DNA from: an uncultured Agathobacter sp.
GTDB lineage: Bacteria > Bacillota > Clostridia > Lachnospirales > Lachnospiraceae
NCBI GenBank assembly: GCA_934365945.1
Contig: CAKRNE010000020.1
Span: forward strand, 1-41,794
Length of the DNA stretch: 41,794 nt
Direction of reading: 5' to 3'
Below the pieces are notes generated by a model. That model was not told the DNA's origin. It saw nothing but the letters and a program-made list of their open reading frames with translations, and made no database searches. The translations under genes and the position numbers were made by a program. Shown one piece after another: positions 35,400-41,794 of this stretch (position 1 is its first letter; each line of letters opens with the position of its first letter).

Positions 35400-37577
35400 C
35401 TACGCCCTCATATCAAAGGAATATCTATGCACCTGACCTGTAGGCGGCAAATCCTTTTTAAGAAACCCATCAACAAAATTAATCTGTTTTGAATCACTTT
35501 TTACATTAAACTCACAATTATAGCCCTTATCCAACAATCTCTTTTCCAACACCGGCAGAAATTGTTTTACCAGTGCATATGACTCATCACTATCCAAATA
35601 GAAATTAGTTGTCACCCTCCTATGAAGCATTTTAATTGACACATCAGTCCCGCCAAGATTCTCTAAATCCAAATGTAAAAATGCTGATAATTCTTTGTCT
35701 GGATCCGACATACTTTTCTTATTTGTGTACACATACAACTGTCCGCTGGCATTTTTTTCGTTCATCTTCAGTGGAACCTGCACATATGTATATGCCTCGT
35801 TTATCTGATTCATAAATTCAATATTTCCACGGATATTATCTGCCAGCGCCTCCGCTTTAGAATTCACAGTCCCTGTTGTTTTCAAAATATTTTCCATATT
35901 TGTTATCTGTTTTTCAATTTTATCATATAAGCCATCCAACTTCTTAGGATTCTTTTCTAAATCCCCCGGTTTAATCATCCACTGCTGTTCCAATGCTTCC
36001 CTTAACATAAGTCTAAATGCATTTCCTGAAAATAAATGTCTCAGAGTATTTGCATTTGCCGGTGTATTTTCCAGCATATTTTTTATATCATTAAGTATTC
36101 CAACAACACTGCTGTCCTTTGAATATAAAGAAATATTATTTTCCTGTAAATCCGGAAGCAATTTCTTAACCTGTTCATTAAGCTCTTCTATCTGTTTATC
36201 TGTTAAAATAAAACCAATGGTATTTGTTGCTGTTTCTACCTTTTTATTTATTATGGCAGTATCTGTTTTCTCCGGTGCCTCCTGTAATGTAACTGATTCA
36301 TGAGCCTTAACCGCTCCATTAAGCGAAACCGATTCATTTGATACAACTGATTCATTAAGCAAAGCTGATTCATTTGATACAACTGATTCATTAAGCAAAG
36401 CTGATTCATTTGATGCAACTGATTCATTAAGCAAAGCTGATTCATTTGATGCAATTGATTCATTAAGCATCACCGGCTCATTGGATGTAACTGATTCATT
36501 AAGCCTCACCGGCTCATTGGATGTAACTGATTCATTGAGCATCACCGGCTCATTGGATGTAACTGATTCATTGAGCATCACCGATTCATTGGATTTAATT
36601 AATTCATTAGGCGAAACCGTTTCATTAGATGCAATTGATTCATTAGGCAAAACCGTTTCATGAGGTGTAACTGATTCATTCTTCTGTATAAGCATATTAT
36701 CTATTTTCAAGAAATTATTTAGTTTCTGCATTATCTGACTGCCCTGTGATTCCCCGGAAACACTGTTTAACGATTCAAATAATTCAGCAATATTAAAATG
36801 TTTTTTTGCTACAGGTGCTGAATGATTATCACTCATTATTGCTTCATACTGATTAAGATCAGAGGCTTCATTTGAAATAACGATTTTTTCAGAAAGCCCA
36901 TCTGTAACAATATTTAGAACATCCCTTGCCTGCGTTACAAGCTTATACATTGATAGTTCCTCGGCTGAAAGAGCATTCGGCAGCTCGTCTATCAGGCTAT
37001 CCATAGCAATTGTAATAGCCTGTTTGTCATTAGCATAATTTTCAAACTGGGCTGCATTTACCGGGTTAATATCAATTCCAAGCCGTTTTAACTCCACAAG
37101 TGTAGTTACATTAATGTCCTTATTGTCCTGCACAAGCTGATACATCTGATTGAGGCTTACCTTATCAATTGACATCTGCTCCTCCATCATCTTGTTCACC
37201 ATCGACAAGTTGCTGCCATCTACCGGCAGTCCGGCAGCCTTTAGTGCATCCATCAGCGTAAGGTTGGCACCCTCCCCATCAACTGTATATGGTTTTATTT
37301 CTATAGTGCCTCCATCATTGTTTTTCACCTGAAAAAAAACTGACTGTCCTTGTTCAAATGAAAACTTTCCTGCAAGCCTCGCTAAAATCTGCTGCCCATT
37401 TGACAATGCAAGCTTCACCTGATTGCCGCGAACACTGCTTACTGTTCCCTCAAATATCATTCCTCTGGACATTTCATTCAAAGAAGATACCAGTTTCTCA
37501 ACGCCCTTTGCCCCTGTCATAGGCTCACCATTTGCCACTGATTTATTATATTGACTTACCAAATTTGATATCTGCAT
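35400..37577 (-). CDS. FliK-like (YlqG-type) protein with a hexapeptide repeat insert
   Basis: A 725-residue protein with no signal peptide or membrane segment. The N-terminal 85 residues include a small beta domain (GMIFEGTVSSVRGNQVKLALSN). The C-terminal region, about the last 130 residues, resembles FliK hook-length-control C-terminal domains (LHLDLENLGGTDVSIKMLHR and the following LEKRLLDKGYNCEF). Between them, residues about 300-431 are 22 hexapeptides of NESVTS/NEPVML type. The neighbour is an FlhB C-terminal-domain protein, the known physical partner type of FliK, so the pair may form a FliK-FlhB-like interaction of unknown purpose. True flagellar FliK lies in flagellar operons and no such genes are here. 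An AGGGTGA ribosome site precedes the ATG. Confidence 0.8.
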   Translation of the reverse strand: MQISNLVSQYNKSVANGEPMTGAKGVEKLVSSLNEMSRGMIFEGTVSSVRGNQVKLALSNGQQILARLAGKFSFEQGQSVFFQVKNNDGGTIEIKPYTVDGEGANLTLMDALKAAGLPVDGSNLSMVNKMMEEQMSIDKVSLNQMYQLVQDNKDINVTTLVELKRLGIDINPVNAAQFENYANDKQAITIAMDSLIDELPNALSAEELSMYKLVTQARDVLNIVTDGLSEKIVISNEASDLNQYEAIMSDNHSAPVAKKHFNIAELFESLNSVSGESQGSQIMQKLNNFLKIDNMLIQKNESVTPHETVLPNESIASNETVSPNELIKSNESVMLNESVTSNEPVMLNESVTSNEPVRLNESVTSNEPVMLNESIASNESALLNESVASNESALLNESVVSNESALLNESVVSNESVSLNGAVKAHESVTLQEAPEKTDTAIINKKVETATNTIGFILTDKQIEELNEQVKKLLPDLQENNISLYSKDSSVVGILNDIKNMLENTPANANTLRHLFSGNAFRLMLREALEQQWMIKPGDLEKNPKKLDGLYDKIEKQITNMENILKTTGTVNSKAEALADNIRGNIEFMNQINEAYTYVQVPLKMNEKNASGQLYVYTNKKSMSDPDKELSAFLHLDLENLGGTDVSIKMLHRRVTTNFYLDSDESYALVKQFLPVLEKRLLDKGYNCEFNVKSDSKQINFVDGFLKKDLPPTGQVHRYSFDMRA
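36285..36680 (-). repeat. 22 tandem 18-bp units encoding N-E-S-type hexapeptides
   Basis: 396 bp of 18-bp units, each starting near GATTCATT on the plus strand, encoding hexapeptides from NESVTP to HESVTL. In the middle they alternate as 36-bp higher-order units (for example NESVTS-NEPVML repeated, then NESVVS-NESALL repeated), showing recent duplication of pairs. The protein segment is acidic, serine-rich and probably disordered. Confidence 0.93.
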
Positions 37578-37753
37578 AGCATCACCCTGATATAGTATCG
37601 TTTATGTTTAAGTTTATATTTATAAATTGTATCATTTATTGGTATTTATGTCACTATCTTACTGTTCAAACCGCGCTATCAAACCTCACTACGACATTCA
37701 ACGATTGTTCACACCTAACAGTGTAACCAGCAACAATTACAATCTTTCAAAAA
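37578..37753 (-). other. Gap between the DUF4130 gene and the FliK-like gene
   Basis: 176 bp without a gene and without a G+C-rich terminator hairpin. No clear promoter is seen for the FliK-like gene, which may be read from upstream. Confidence 0.4.
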
Positions 37754-38536
37754 TCAGGTAAATTCCACCATATTCTTCCTATACCACTTTGGACAGAGAT
37801 TGCGCTGACACTGTGGATTGAATCGTTCCTTTATATCGGTATACTCAAAATACACCTTCCATAACTGCTCAAAACTGTCTGTCTTCTCCGGCATACTTCC
37901 CTCAAGCTGCTTAAATTCACTTTCATTAATATAAAAGCACTCCTTAAGCCTCGGGTGAACCACTGCATATCTTCTTCTCTCATCATAGATTACAAAATTC
38001 TCCCCGGGATATCTGTCCACAAAATGCCACATAATAACCGGTATCATATCGCATTTTGGATCAAAGTGCGCAAGCAGATAGTTTCCATTATCACTGAAAC
38101 GAATAAATCCTCTTATCTTGTCGGCCTCTTTATTTACCTTTCTTGAAAGCTCAAATACCTCCATAACATATTTATCGGTCATATGCTCCATAATCCTTTG
38201 TCCAACCTTAAATGCCCTGACAAGAAATCCAAGCACTATTGTTGCTCTATTATCAGAATAATGACACAAAGCATCAAATACCGTCTCATATATCTTTAAA
38301 CCGAGCTTCTTTTGAATTGCCAGAATTGTCTTTTGAACCTTTACCTCATCGGTAACAATATCTATTGTCCTAGAAAAAAGTGTATAGTTTCCACCAGTGC
38401 CTGTCTCAATTGAAATATTGTCCCGGTATATTTCGTGATTATCTTTTTGCATTTGGTTTTTGTATACAAAAGCATCATATATTGCTGTAAAAATCCCATT
38501 TATATTATTGTCGCATCTCAATATTATATTATCCAT
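37754..38536 (-). CDS. DUF4130 / TIGR03915 family DNA-metabolism protein
   Basis: A 260-residue protein of the TIGR03915/DUF4130 family, identified from its position beside the radical-SAM protein and from family-like blocks: an N-terminal IFTAIYDAFVYKN, middle YSDNRATIVLGFLVRAFKVG, and C-terminal RFSDNGNYLLAHFDPKCDMIPVIMWHFVDRYPGENFVIYDERR and FNPQCQRNLCPKWYRKNMVEF. In other genomes this domain stands alone or is fused to a uracil-DNA glycosylase-like domain, and it always travels with the TIGR03916 radical-SAM protein; no glycosylase domain is present here. Its activity is unknown. It lies 141 bp after the radical-SAM gene on the same strand and probably shares the LexA-like promoter. Confidence 0.85.
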   Translation of the reverse strand: MDNIILRCDNNINGIFTAIYDAFVYKNQMQKDNHEIYRDNISIETGTGGNYTLFSRTIDIVTDEVKVQKTILAIQKKLGLKIYETVFDALCHYSDNRATIVLGFLVRAFKVGQRIMEHMTDKYVMEVFELSRKVNKEADKIRGFIRFSDNGNYLLAHFDPKCDMIPVIMWHFVDRYPGENFVIYDERRRYAVVHPRLKECFYINESEFKQLEGSMPEKTDSFEQLWKVYFEYTDIKERFNPQCQRNLCPKWYRKNMVEFT

Positions 38537-38677
38537 GCATACTTCTCCCTATAAATTTACAAAAATATTATTCACTCCACCATGTCTGCCACAACGATTA
38601 CTGTCAATTAAATAATCCTATGCCATCCGGAGCATACTATAATCCGGCGGTAATTTAATCTACAGTGAAAAATACAC

Positions 38678-40231
38678 TCAGCCGGATATAAAATCAAATA
38701 TGCTCATCTGCTCATAAGTACACGATTTATTGTCAGCCAAAAGCATGGTATCCGGTCTCTCATTATATATAAGATGCCTTGTAATATAGCTTTCCTCAAG
38801 CTTTGTATTGTACATCATTCGACCATCACAGGTAATAAAGTATAGTGCTCTTTTGAGCACAACACCCATTTTCTTTAAATCAGTAAATGAAAGCTTTGCA
38901 TGCTTTCTGGCTTTAATAATACGCCTGACGCTATTAGTGCCTATGCCCGGAACCCTGAGAATTGTATAATAATCCGCCGTCATAATCTCAACAGGAAAAC
39001 ACTCCAGATGCCCTACAGCCCATTGACACTTTGGATCAATATAATCATTAAAGCTCTGATTATCCTCCGACAAAAGCTCCCCAGCCTTAAAGCCATAAAA
39101 TCTCATAAGAAAATCTGCCTGATAAAGCCTGTGCTCTCTCTTTAGCTGTGGAGGCTGCCCGATACCCGGCAATGACTCATCCATATTGACATTCACAAAA
39201 GCCGAGTAAAATACTCTCTTCATATCAAACCTGTTGTACATTGCTTCTGCCACAGATATAATCTGATAATCACTCTCTCCGGTTGCACCAACAATCATCT
39301 GCGTACTCTGCCCCGCAGGCACATAATATCTGTCCGGTCTTTTGATGCTTAAGCCTGTATTATTGTTATAAGTATCATCTCCATAAGAAACATCTGTTGT
39401 CTCACTGACGACTCCCGGATTAAACTGCACTCCCAATCCCCAGCTCTTTTCAGCAAGCTTATCAGCCTTCCTACAATCTGAAGCAACACTAAGCCTTCTG
39501 TGATACTCGGACAGCCTTGCAGCACTATCTTTTATCTCAGCCATCTGGTCATAATATGCATGCTCATCAATATACATGCGGTTTTTCATGCTGCTATTGC
39601 CATGATACACTCGGCTGTCCTTTATACCATTTTGAATAAATCTCATAGGTGTAAGAATGTTCTTGCGCACCTTATTCGGAGCAACTGTCCTAAGTCCCTC
39701 CGCGGTGGGCAGCTCTAGATTAACGCTCATCCTGTCGCAAAGATATCCAATCATCTCAAGAATCTCAGATGAAGCCCCCGGTATGCCCTTAATGTGTATA
39801 TACCCATTAAAATGATATTTGTTTCTCAAAAGAAAAAGTGTGGTATATAAAAGCTGCATGGTATGCTCAGGCGATTCTATGATACCTGAGCTTAGGAAAA
39901 GCCCCTCTATATAATTGCGTCTGTAAAACTCAATGGTGAGCTTACATACCTCATCAGGAGTAAATGTCACTCTTTCTACATCATTACTGCATCTGTTGAT
40001 ACAATATTTGCAATCATAAATACATTCATTTGTAAAAAGTATCTTAAGAAGCGATATACACCTGCCATCAGCCGTAAACGAATGACATATTCCGCTGGCA
40101 AATGCACTACCCATGTCCTTTCCATTACCTGAACGAGATGTACCACTTGAAGTACATGCAACATCAAACTTTGCCGCATCAGACAAAATCTTAAGTTTTT
40201 CCATAATGTCAGCATTGATTGATGTTAACAT
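38678..40231 (-). CDS. Putative DNA modification/repair radical-SAM protein (TIGR03916)
   Basis: A 517-residue protein. The radical-SAM cluster motif CxxxCxxC is at residues 70-77 (CIYDCKYC), followed by a TIM-barrel with GLFLSSGI and GYIHIKG. From residue 424 a helix-hairpin-helix DNA-binding unit is seen (ILRVPGIGTNSVRRIIKARK, then LKKMGVVLKRALYFI). The last residues, QMSIFDF (508-514), resemble the sliding-clamp binding pentapeptide QL(S/D)LF. The family is predicted to repair or modify DNA, but the substrate has not been shown. The start is the ATG preceded by AAGGGAG; an upstream in-frame ATG (40294) is not used because it lies across the promoter. Regulated, by sequence, through two LexA-like boxes. 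Confidence 0.9.
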   Translation of the reverse strand: MLTSINADIMEKLKILSDAAKFDVACTSSGTSRSGNGKDMGSAFASGICHSFTADGRCISLLKILFTNECIYDCKYCINRCSNDVERVTFTPDEVCKLTIEFYRRNYIEGLFLSSGIIESPEHTMQLLYTTLFLLRNKYHFNGYIHIKGIPGASSEILEMIGYLCDRMSVNLELPTAEGLRTVAPNKVRKNILTPMRFIQNGIKDSRVYHGNSSMKNRMYIDEHAYYDQMAEIKDSAARLSEYHRRLSVASDCRKADKLAEKSWGLGVQFNPGVVSETTDVSYGDDTYNNNTGLSIKRPDRYYVPAGQSTQMIVGATGESDYQIISVAEAMYNRFDMKRVFYSAFVNVNMDESLPGIGQPPQLKREHRLYQADFLMRFYGFKAGELLSEDNQSFNDYIDPKCQWAVGHLECFPVEIMTADYYTILRVPGIGTNSVRRIIKARKHAKLSFTDLKKMGVVLKRALYFITCDGRMMYNTKLEESYITRHLIYNERPDTMLLADNKSCTYEQMSIFDFISG

Positions 40232-40243
40232 AATGTCTCCCTT

Positions 40244-40294
40244 CTTTTCTCGAACATCTGTTTGTATTATACAACATATGTTCGAGAAAAGCAA
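40244..40294 (-). promoter_or_regulatory. Promoter with two LexA-like boxes upstream of the radical-SAM gene
   Basis: -35 TTGCTT (40289-40294, minus strand), 17-nt spacer, -10 TATAAT (40266-40271). LexA-like sites of the Gram-positive CGAACRNRYGTTYG type cover the spacer (40271-40284, CGAACATATGTTGT on the minus strand) and the start region (40251-40264, CGAACATCTGTTTG on the plus strand), each with one or two mismatches. The outer bases form a perfect 14-bp inverted repeat, CTTTTCTCGAACAT (40244-40257) and its complement (40278-40291). Repression by LexA and induction by DNA damage is the natural reading. Confidence 0.85.
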
Positions 40295-40426
40295 GTGGTA
40301 TTTTTTAGAAAGATAGTATTCGGATAGTCCGTAAAAGAAATTCAGTTTGTATTTAAGCTGACGATACTGTCAAATCAATTTTAACATTATTTAATATTTC
40401 AATTTATCCATTTATTTCAAAAATAT
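40295..40426. other. Non-coding gap before the hydrolase terminator
   Basis: About 130 bp upstream of the LexA-like promoter. No further gene or recognisable element apart from A+T-rich sequence. Confidence 0.4.
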
Positions 40427-40470
40427 AAAAAGCCATAGATATCTTAAAAGCATTAAGATACTATGGTTTT
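40427..40470 (-). terminator. Rho-independent terminator after the alpha/beta hydrolase gene
   Basis: Hairpin with arms about 40427-40447 and 40453-40470 (CCATAGATATCTTAA against TTAAGATACTATGG, one bulge), with T-runs on both outer sides, so it could act in both directions. Confidence 0.82.
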
Positions 40471-40540
40471 TTATTTATAATCATTATATATGTATTCCCA
40501 CTTGGAAAAATATTCTTAAAAAGCAGTTAATTGACATAAT

Positions 40541-41389
40541 TTATCCCAATTTAGTCTTGAAAAACTCGATTATCCTATCCCAAAGCTCGTCCTGGAAAAA
40601 CTGCAGATCTGCATGGTCAGCTCCTTCCAATGCAATTAAATCCGCATCACAGCCATTTTCAATAAGCTTATCGTAAAGCTCCTCGCTCTGCTCAAATGAA
40701 ACCGTTTGATCATTTATACCATGGATAATCAAAAATGGTGGTGCATCCTTCGTCACCTTGGATACAGGAGAACTGTTGTATGCATCCTTGATATTTCTCA
40801 TAATATTATAACCAAGTAAAAGTGACTCCATAGACGCTGCACTCTCCTCGGCATCTTTATACTTAAATGTGCTAAGGTTAGTCGGTGGATACCATGGACA
40901 TGCTGCCTGAATGCTGCTGGACTCCTCAAGATAATCTCCAACATCATGAGCCTTATCATGATCCAATGCCGCCATACATGTCAAAAATCCTCCGGCCGAT
41001 TCTCCCATCGCGCCAAAATGCTTCTTATCAATTCTGTATCTGTCTGCATGCGCCTTCAAATACCTGATCGCAGCCTTCACATCCTCTATCTGTATAGGAT
41101 AACTGCCCTCATTTGATGTGCGGTATTCCACACTGCAAACAACAAAGCCATGATGTGCAAGCTTACTCAGATATGATAAATGTGCTGACTTATCCATCCT
41201 CATCCATGCACCACCACATATCCATACAATACATGGATAATGCTTATCGGACATATCCTCCGGATATATTAAATCCAGTTTTAAATCCCTGCGACAGTGA
41301 TCATACCACGAATCCACCTGCGCATATGTGATATCAGACACCTGCACATACTGTGGTTTTGTTATATTAATCCTAATCTTTTCCTTCAT
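40541..41389 (-). CDS. Alpha/beta hydrolase (esterase/lipase-like)
   Basis: A 282-residue serine hydrolase. The oxyanion region is VWICGGAWM near residue 53 (HGGAW-type, here with Cys in the first position), the nucleophile is in MGESAGGFLTCMAA near residue 132, the acid is in HGINDQTVSF near residue 228, and the histidine is in GADHADLQFF near residue 262. This resembles hormone-sensitive-lipase-like or acetyl-xylan-esterase-like enzymes of gut Firmicutes. There is no signal peptide, so it is cytoplasmic and probably removes acyl groups from imported compounds; the substrate is unknown. It has its own AAGGAGG ribosome site and terminator. Confidence 0.92.
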   Translation of the reverse strand: MKEKIRINITKPQYVQVSDITYAQVDSWYDHCRRDLKLDLIYPEDMSDKHYPCIVWICGGAWMRMDKSAHLSYLSKLAHHGFVVCSVEYRTSNEGSYPIQIEDVKAAIRYLKAHADRYRIDKKHFGAMGESAGGFLTCMAALDHDKAHDVGDYLEESSSIQAACPWYPPTNLSTFKYKDAEESAASMESLLLGYNIMRNIKDAYNSSPVSKVTKDAPPFLIIHGINDQTVSFEQSEELYDKLIENGCDADLIALEGADHADLQFFQDELWDRIIEFFKTKLG

Positions 41390-41501
41390 TTAAAAATCCT
41401 CCTTACATTTGTGGTTCTTTTAGAAATATTAAGATTAAAATCATTAAAAATAGATACTTTATTACTATTATAATACATCTCTTTTCATTATTAAATATAA
41501 A

Positions 41502-41534
41502 AAACCTTGAAACAACTATCTTGCTTCAAGGTTT
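41502..41534 (-). terminator. Rho-independent terminator after tRNA-Trp
   Basis: Perfect 10-bp stem AAACCTTGAA / TTCAAGGTTT with a 13-nt loop, followed on the minus strand by TTTTTATATTT. It begins 5 bp after the tRNA 3' end. Confidence 0.85.
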
Positions 41535-41539
41535 AACAA

Positions 41540-41610
41540 CAGGGGATGAGAGAATCGAACTCCCGCTAAAAGTTTTGGAGACTTCTGTCATACCATTTGA
41601 CCAATCCCCT
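41540..41610 (-). tRNA. trnW: tRNA-Trp (anticodon CCA)
   Basis: Folds into a complete cloverleaf: acceptor AGGGGAT/ATCCCCT, D stem GTCA/TGAC, anticodon stem GAAGT/ACTTT with loop CTCCAAA (anticodon CCA), a 4-nt variable loop, and T stem GGGAG/CTCTC with TTCGATT. Discriminator base is G73, as in bacterial tRNA-Trp. The 3' CCA is not encoded, so it must be added. It lies downstream of the 23S rRNA gene. Confidence 0.96.
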
Positions 41611-41636
41611 ATATTCAAATATTATATCAAATATAG

Positions 41637-41662
41637 AAAAAGGACGCAATAGGAATTACGTC
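41637..41662 (-). terminator. Terminator-like hairpin between 23S rRNA and tRNA-Trp
   Basis: GACGTAAT (41655-41662, minus strand) pairs with ATTGCGTC (41643-41650) around a 4-nt loop, with one G-T pair, followed by CTTTTTC. It may end or attenuate rRNA transcription before the tRNA. It shares its core with the hairpin at 2013-2053. Confidence 0.6.
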
Positions 41663-41764
41663 TTATATTTAATGTACCTTCAAAACTTCATACAAATCCG
41701 ATTTGTTTTTATAATCCACTCCGAAAAACTCATCTCGATTCCGATTTGTTTTTCTCAGTTATTA

Positions 41765-41794
41765 ACCAGATTAAGCCCTCGACCTATTAGTAAC
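41765..41794 (-). rRNA. rrl: 23S rRNA, 3' end (gene continues beyond the window)
   Basis: The minus strand at the right edge reads GTTACTAATAGGTCGAGGGC, the strongly conserved 3' terminus of 23S rRNA. Only about 30 nt are in the window. The exact processed end is uncertain by several bases. No 5S rRNA sequence follows in the 155 bp before tRNA-Trp. Confidence 0.9.

Noticed and set aside
41611..41764. 5S rRNA gene
   Set aside because: No CCGAAC-type loop or complementary termini of a 117-nt 5S molecule were found.

Overview
The window looks like chromosome of a low-to-mid-GC Lachnospiraceae (Clostridia), most like the Agathobacter (Eubacterium) rectalis / Roseburia group. This is inferred from protein character (MsmX-type ATPase, CdaR-like regulator, YlqG/YlqH-like pair, GroESL under CIRCE) and A+T-rich intergenic DNA; no database search was made. 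Every credible gene lies on the minus strand, including the 3' end of a 23S rRNA at the right edge, so genes are described from high to low coordinates when transcription order matters.

Layout. (a) 1-4.35 kb is an accessory, partly decayed zone: lemA with a truncated-looking DUF2207 partner, a LytTR-domain remnant, an internally shortened YczE-like membrane protein, a headless GNAT acetyltransferase, a PspC protein, a RelE/PHD-type toxin-antitoxin pair and an array of 98-bp hairpin-rich repeats. (b) 4.35-13.7 kb is core: groES-groEL with a perfect CIRCE operator, a Cof-type HAD phosphatase, and gltB-gltD. (c) 13.9-18.3 kb: a CPBP membrane protease, a Gph-like HAD phosphatase, and a MoxR ATPase / VWA protein pair. 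(d) 18.4-22.6 kb: parE-parC. (e) 22.8-26.7 kb: a CdaR/PucR-type regulator, a multi-sugar ABC ATPase (msmX/ugpC), an orotate-phosphoribosyltransferase-like protein and dut. (f) 26.8-29.9 kb: der-plsY-gpsA, a GTPase/phospholipid cluster. (g) 30-33.4 kb: a GntR-ABC-permease operon with a YtrA-like operator. (h) 33.4-37.6 kb: a FliK-like (YlqG-type) protein, a stand-alone FlhB C-terminal domain protein, yraN, and a YfiH/PgeF protein with a repeat-built N-terminus. (i) 37.7-40.3 kb: a radical-SAM DNA repair/modification protein and its DUF4130 partner behind a promoter carrying two LexA-like boxes. (j) 40.5-41.8 kb: an alpha/beta hydrolase, tRNA-Trp(CCA) and the 23S rRNA 3' end with no 5S gene between them.

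The strongest leads are: the LexA-type control region of the radical-SAM/DUF4130 pair, whose radical-SAM protein also ends in a clamp-binding-like motif; a shared habit of 18-bp (six-codon) tandem repeats at four unrelated loci, two inside genes; the 98-bp structured repeat array; a recurrent intergenic GAATAGTTAC element sitting 7-8 nt from a TATAAT-like hexamer; and the cluster of gene remnants at 2.0-3.1 kb.
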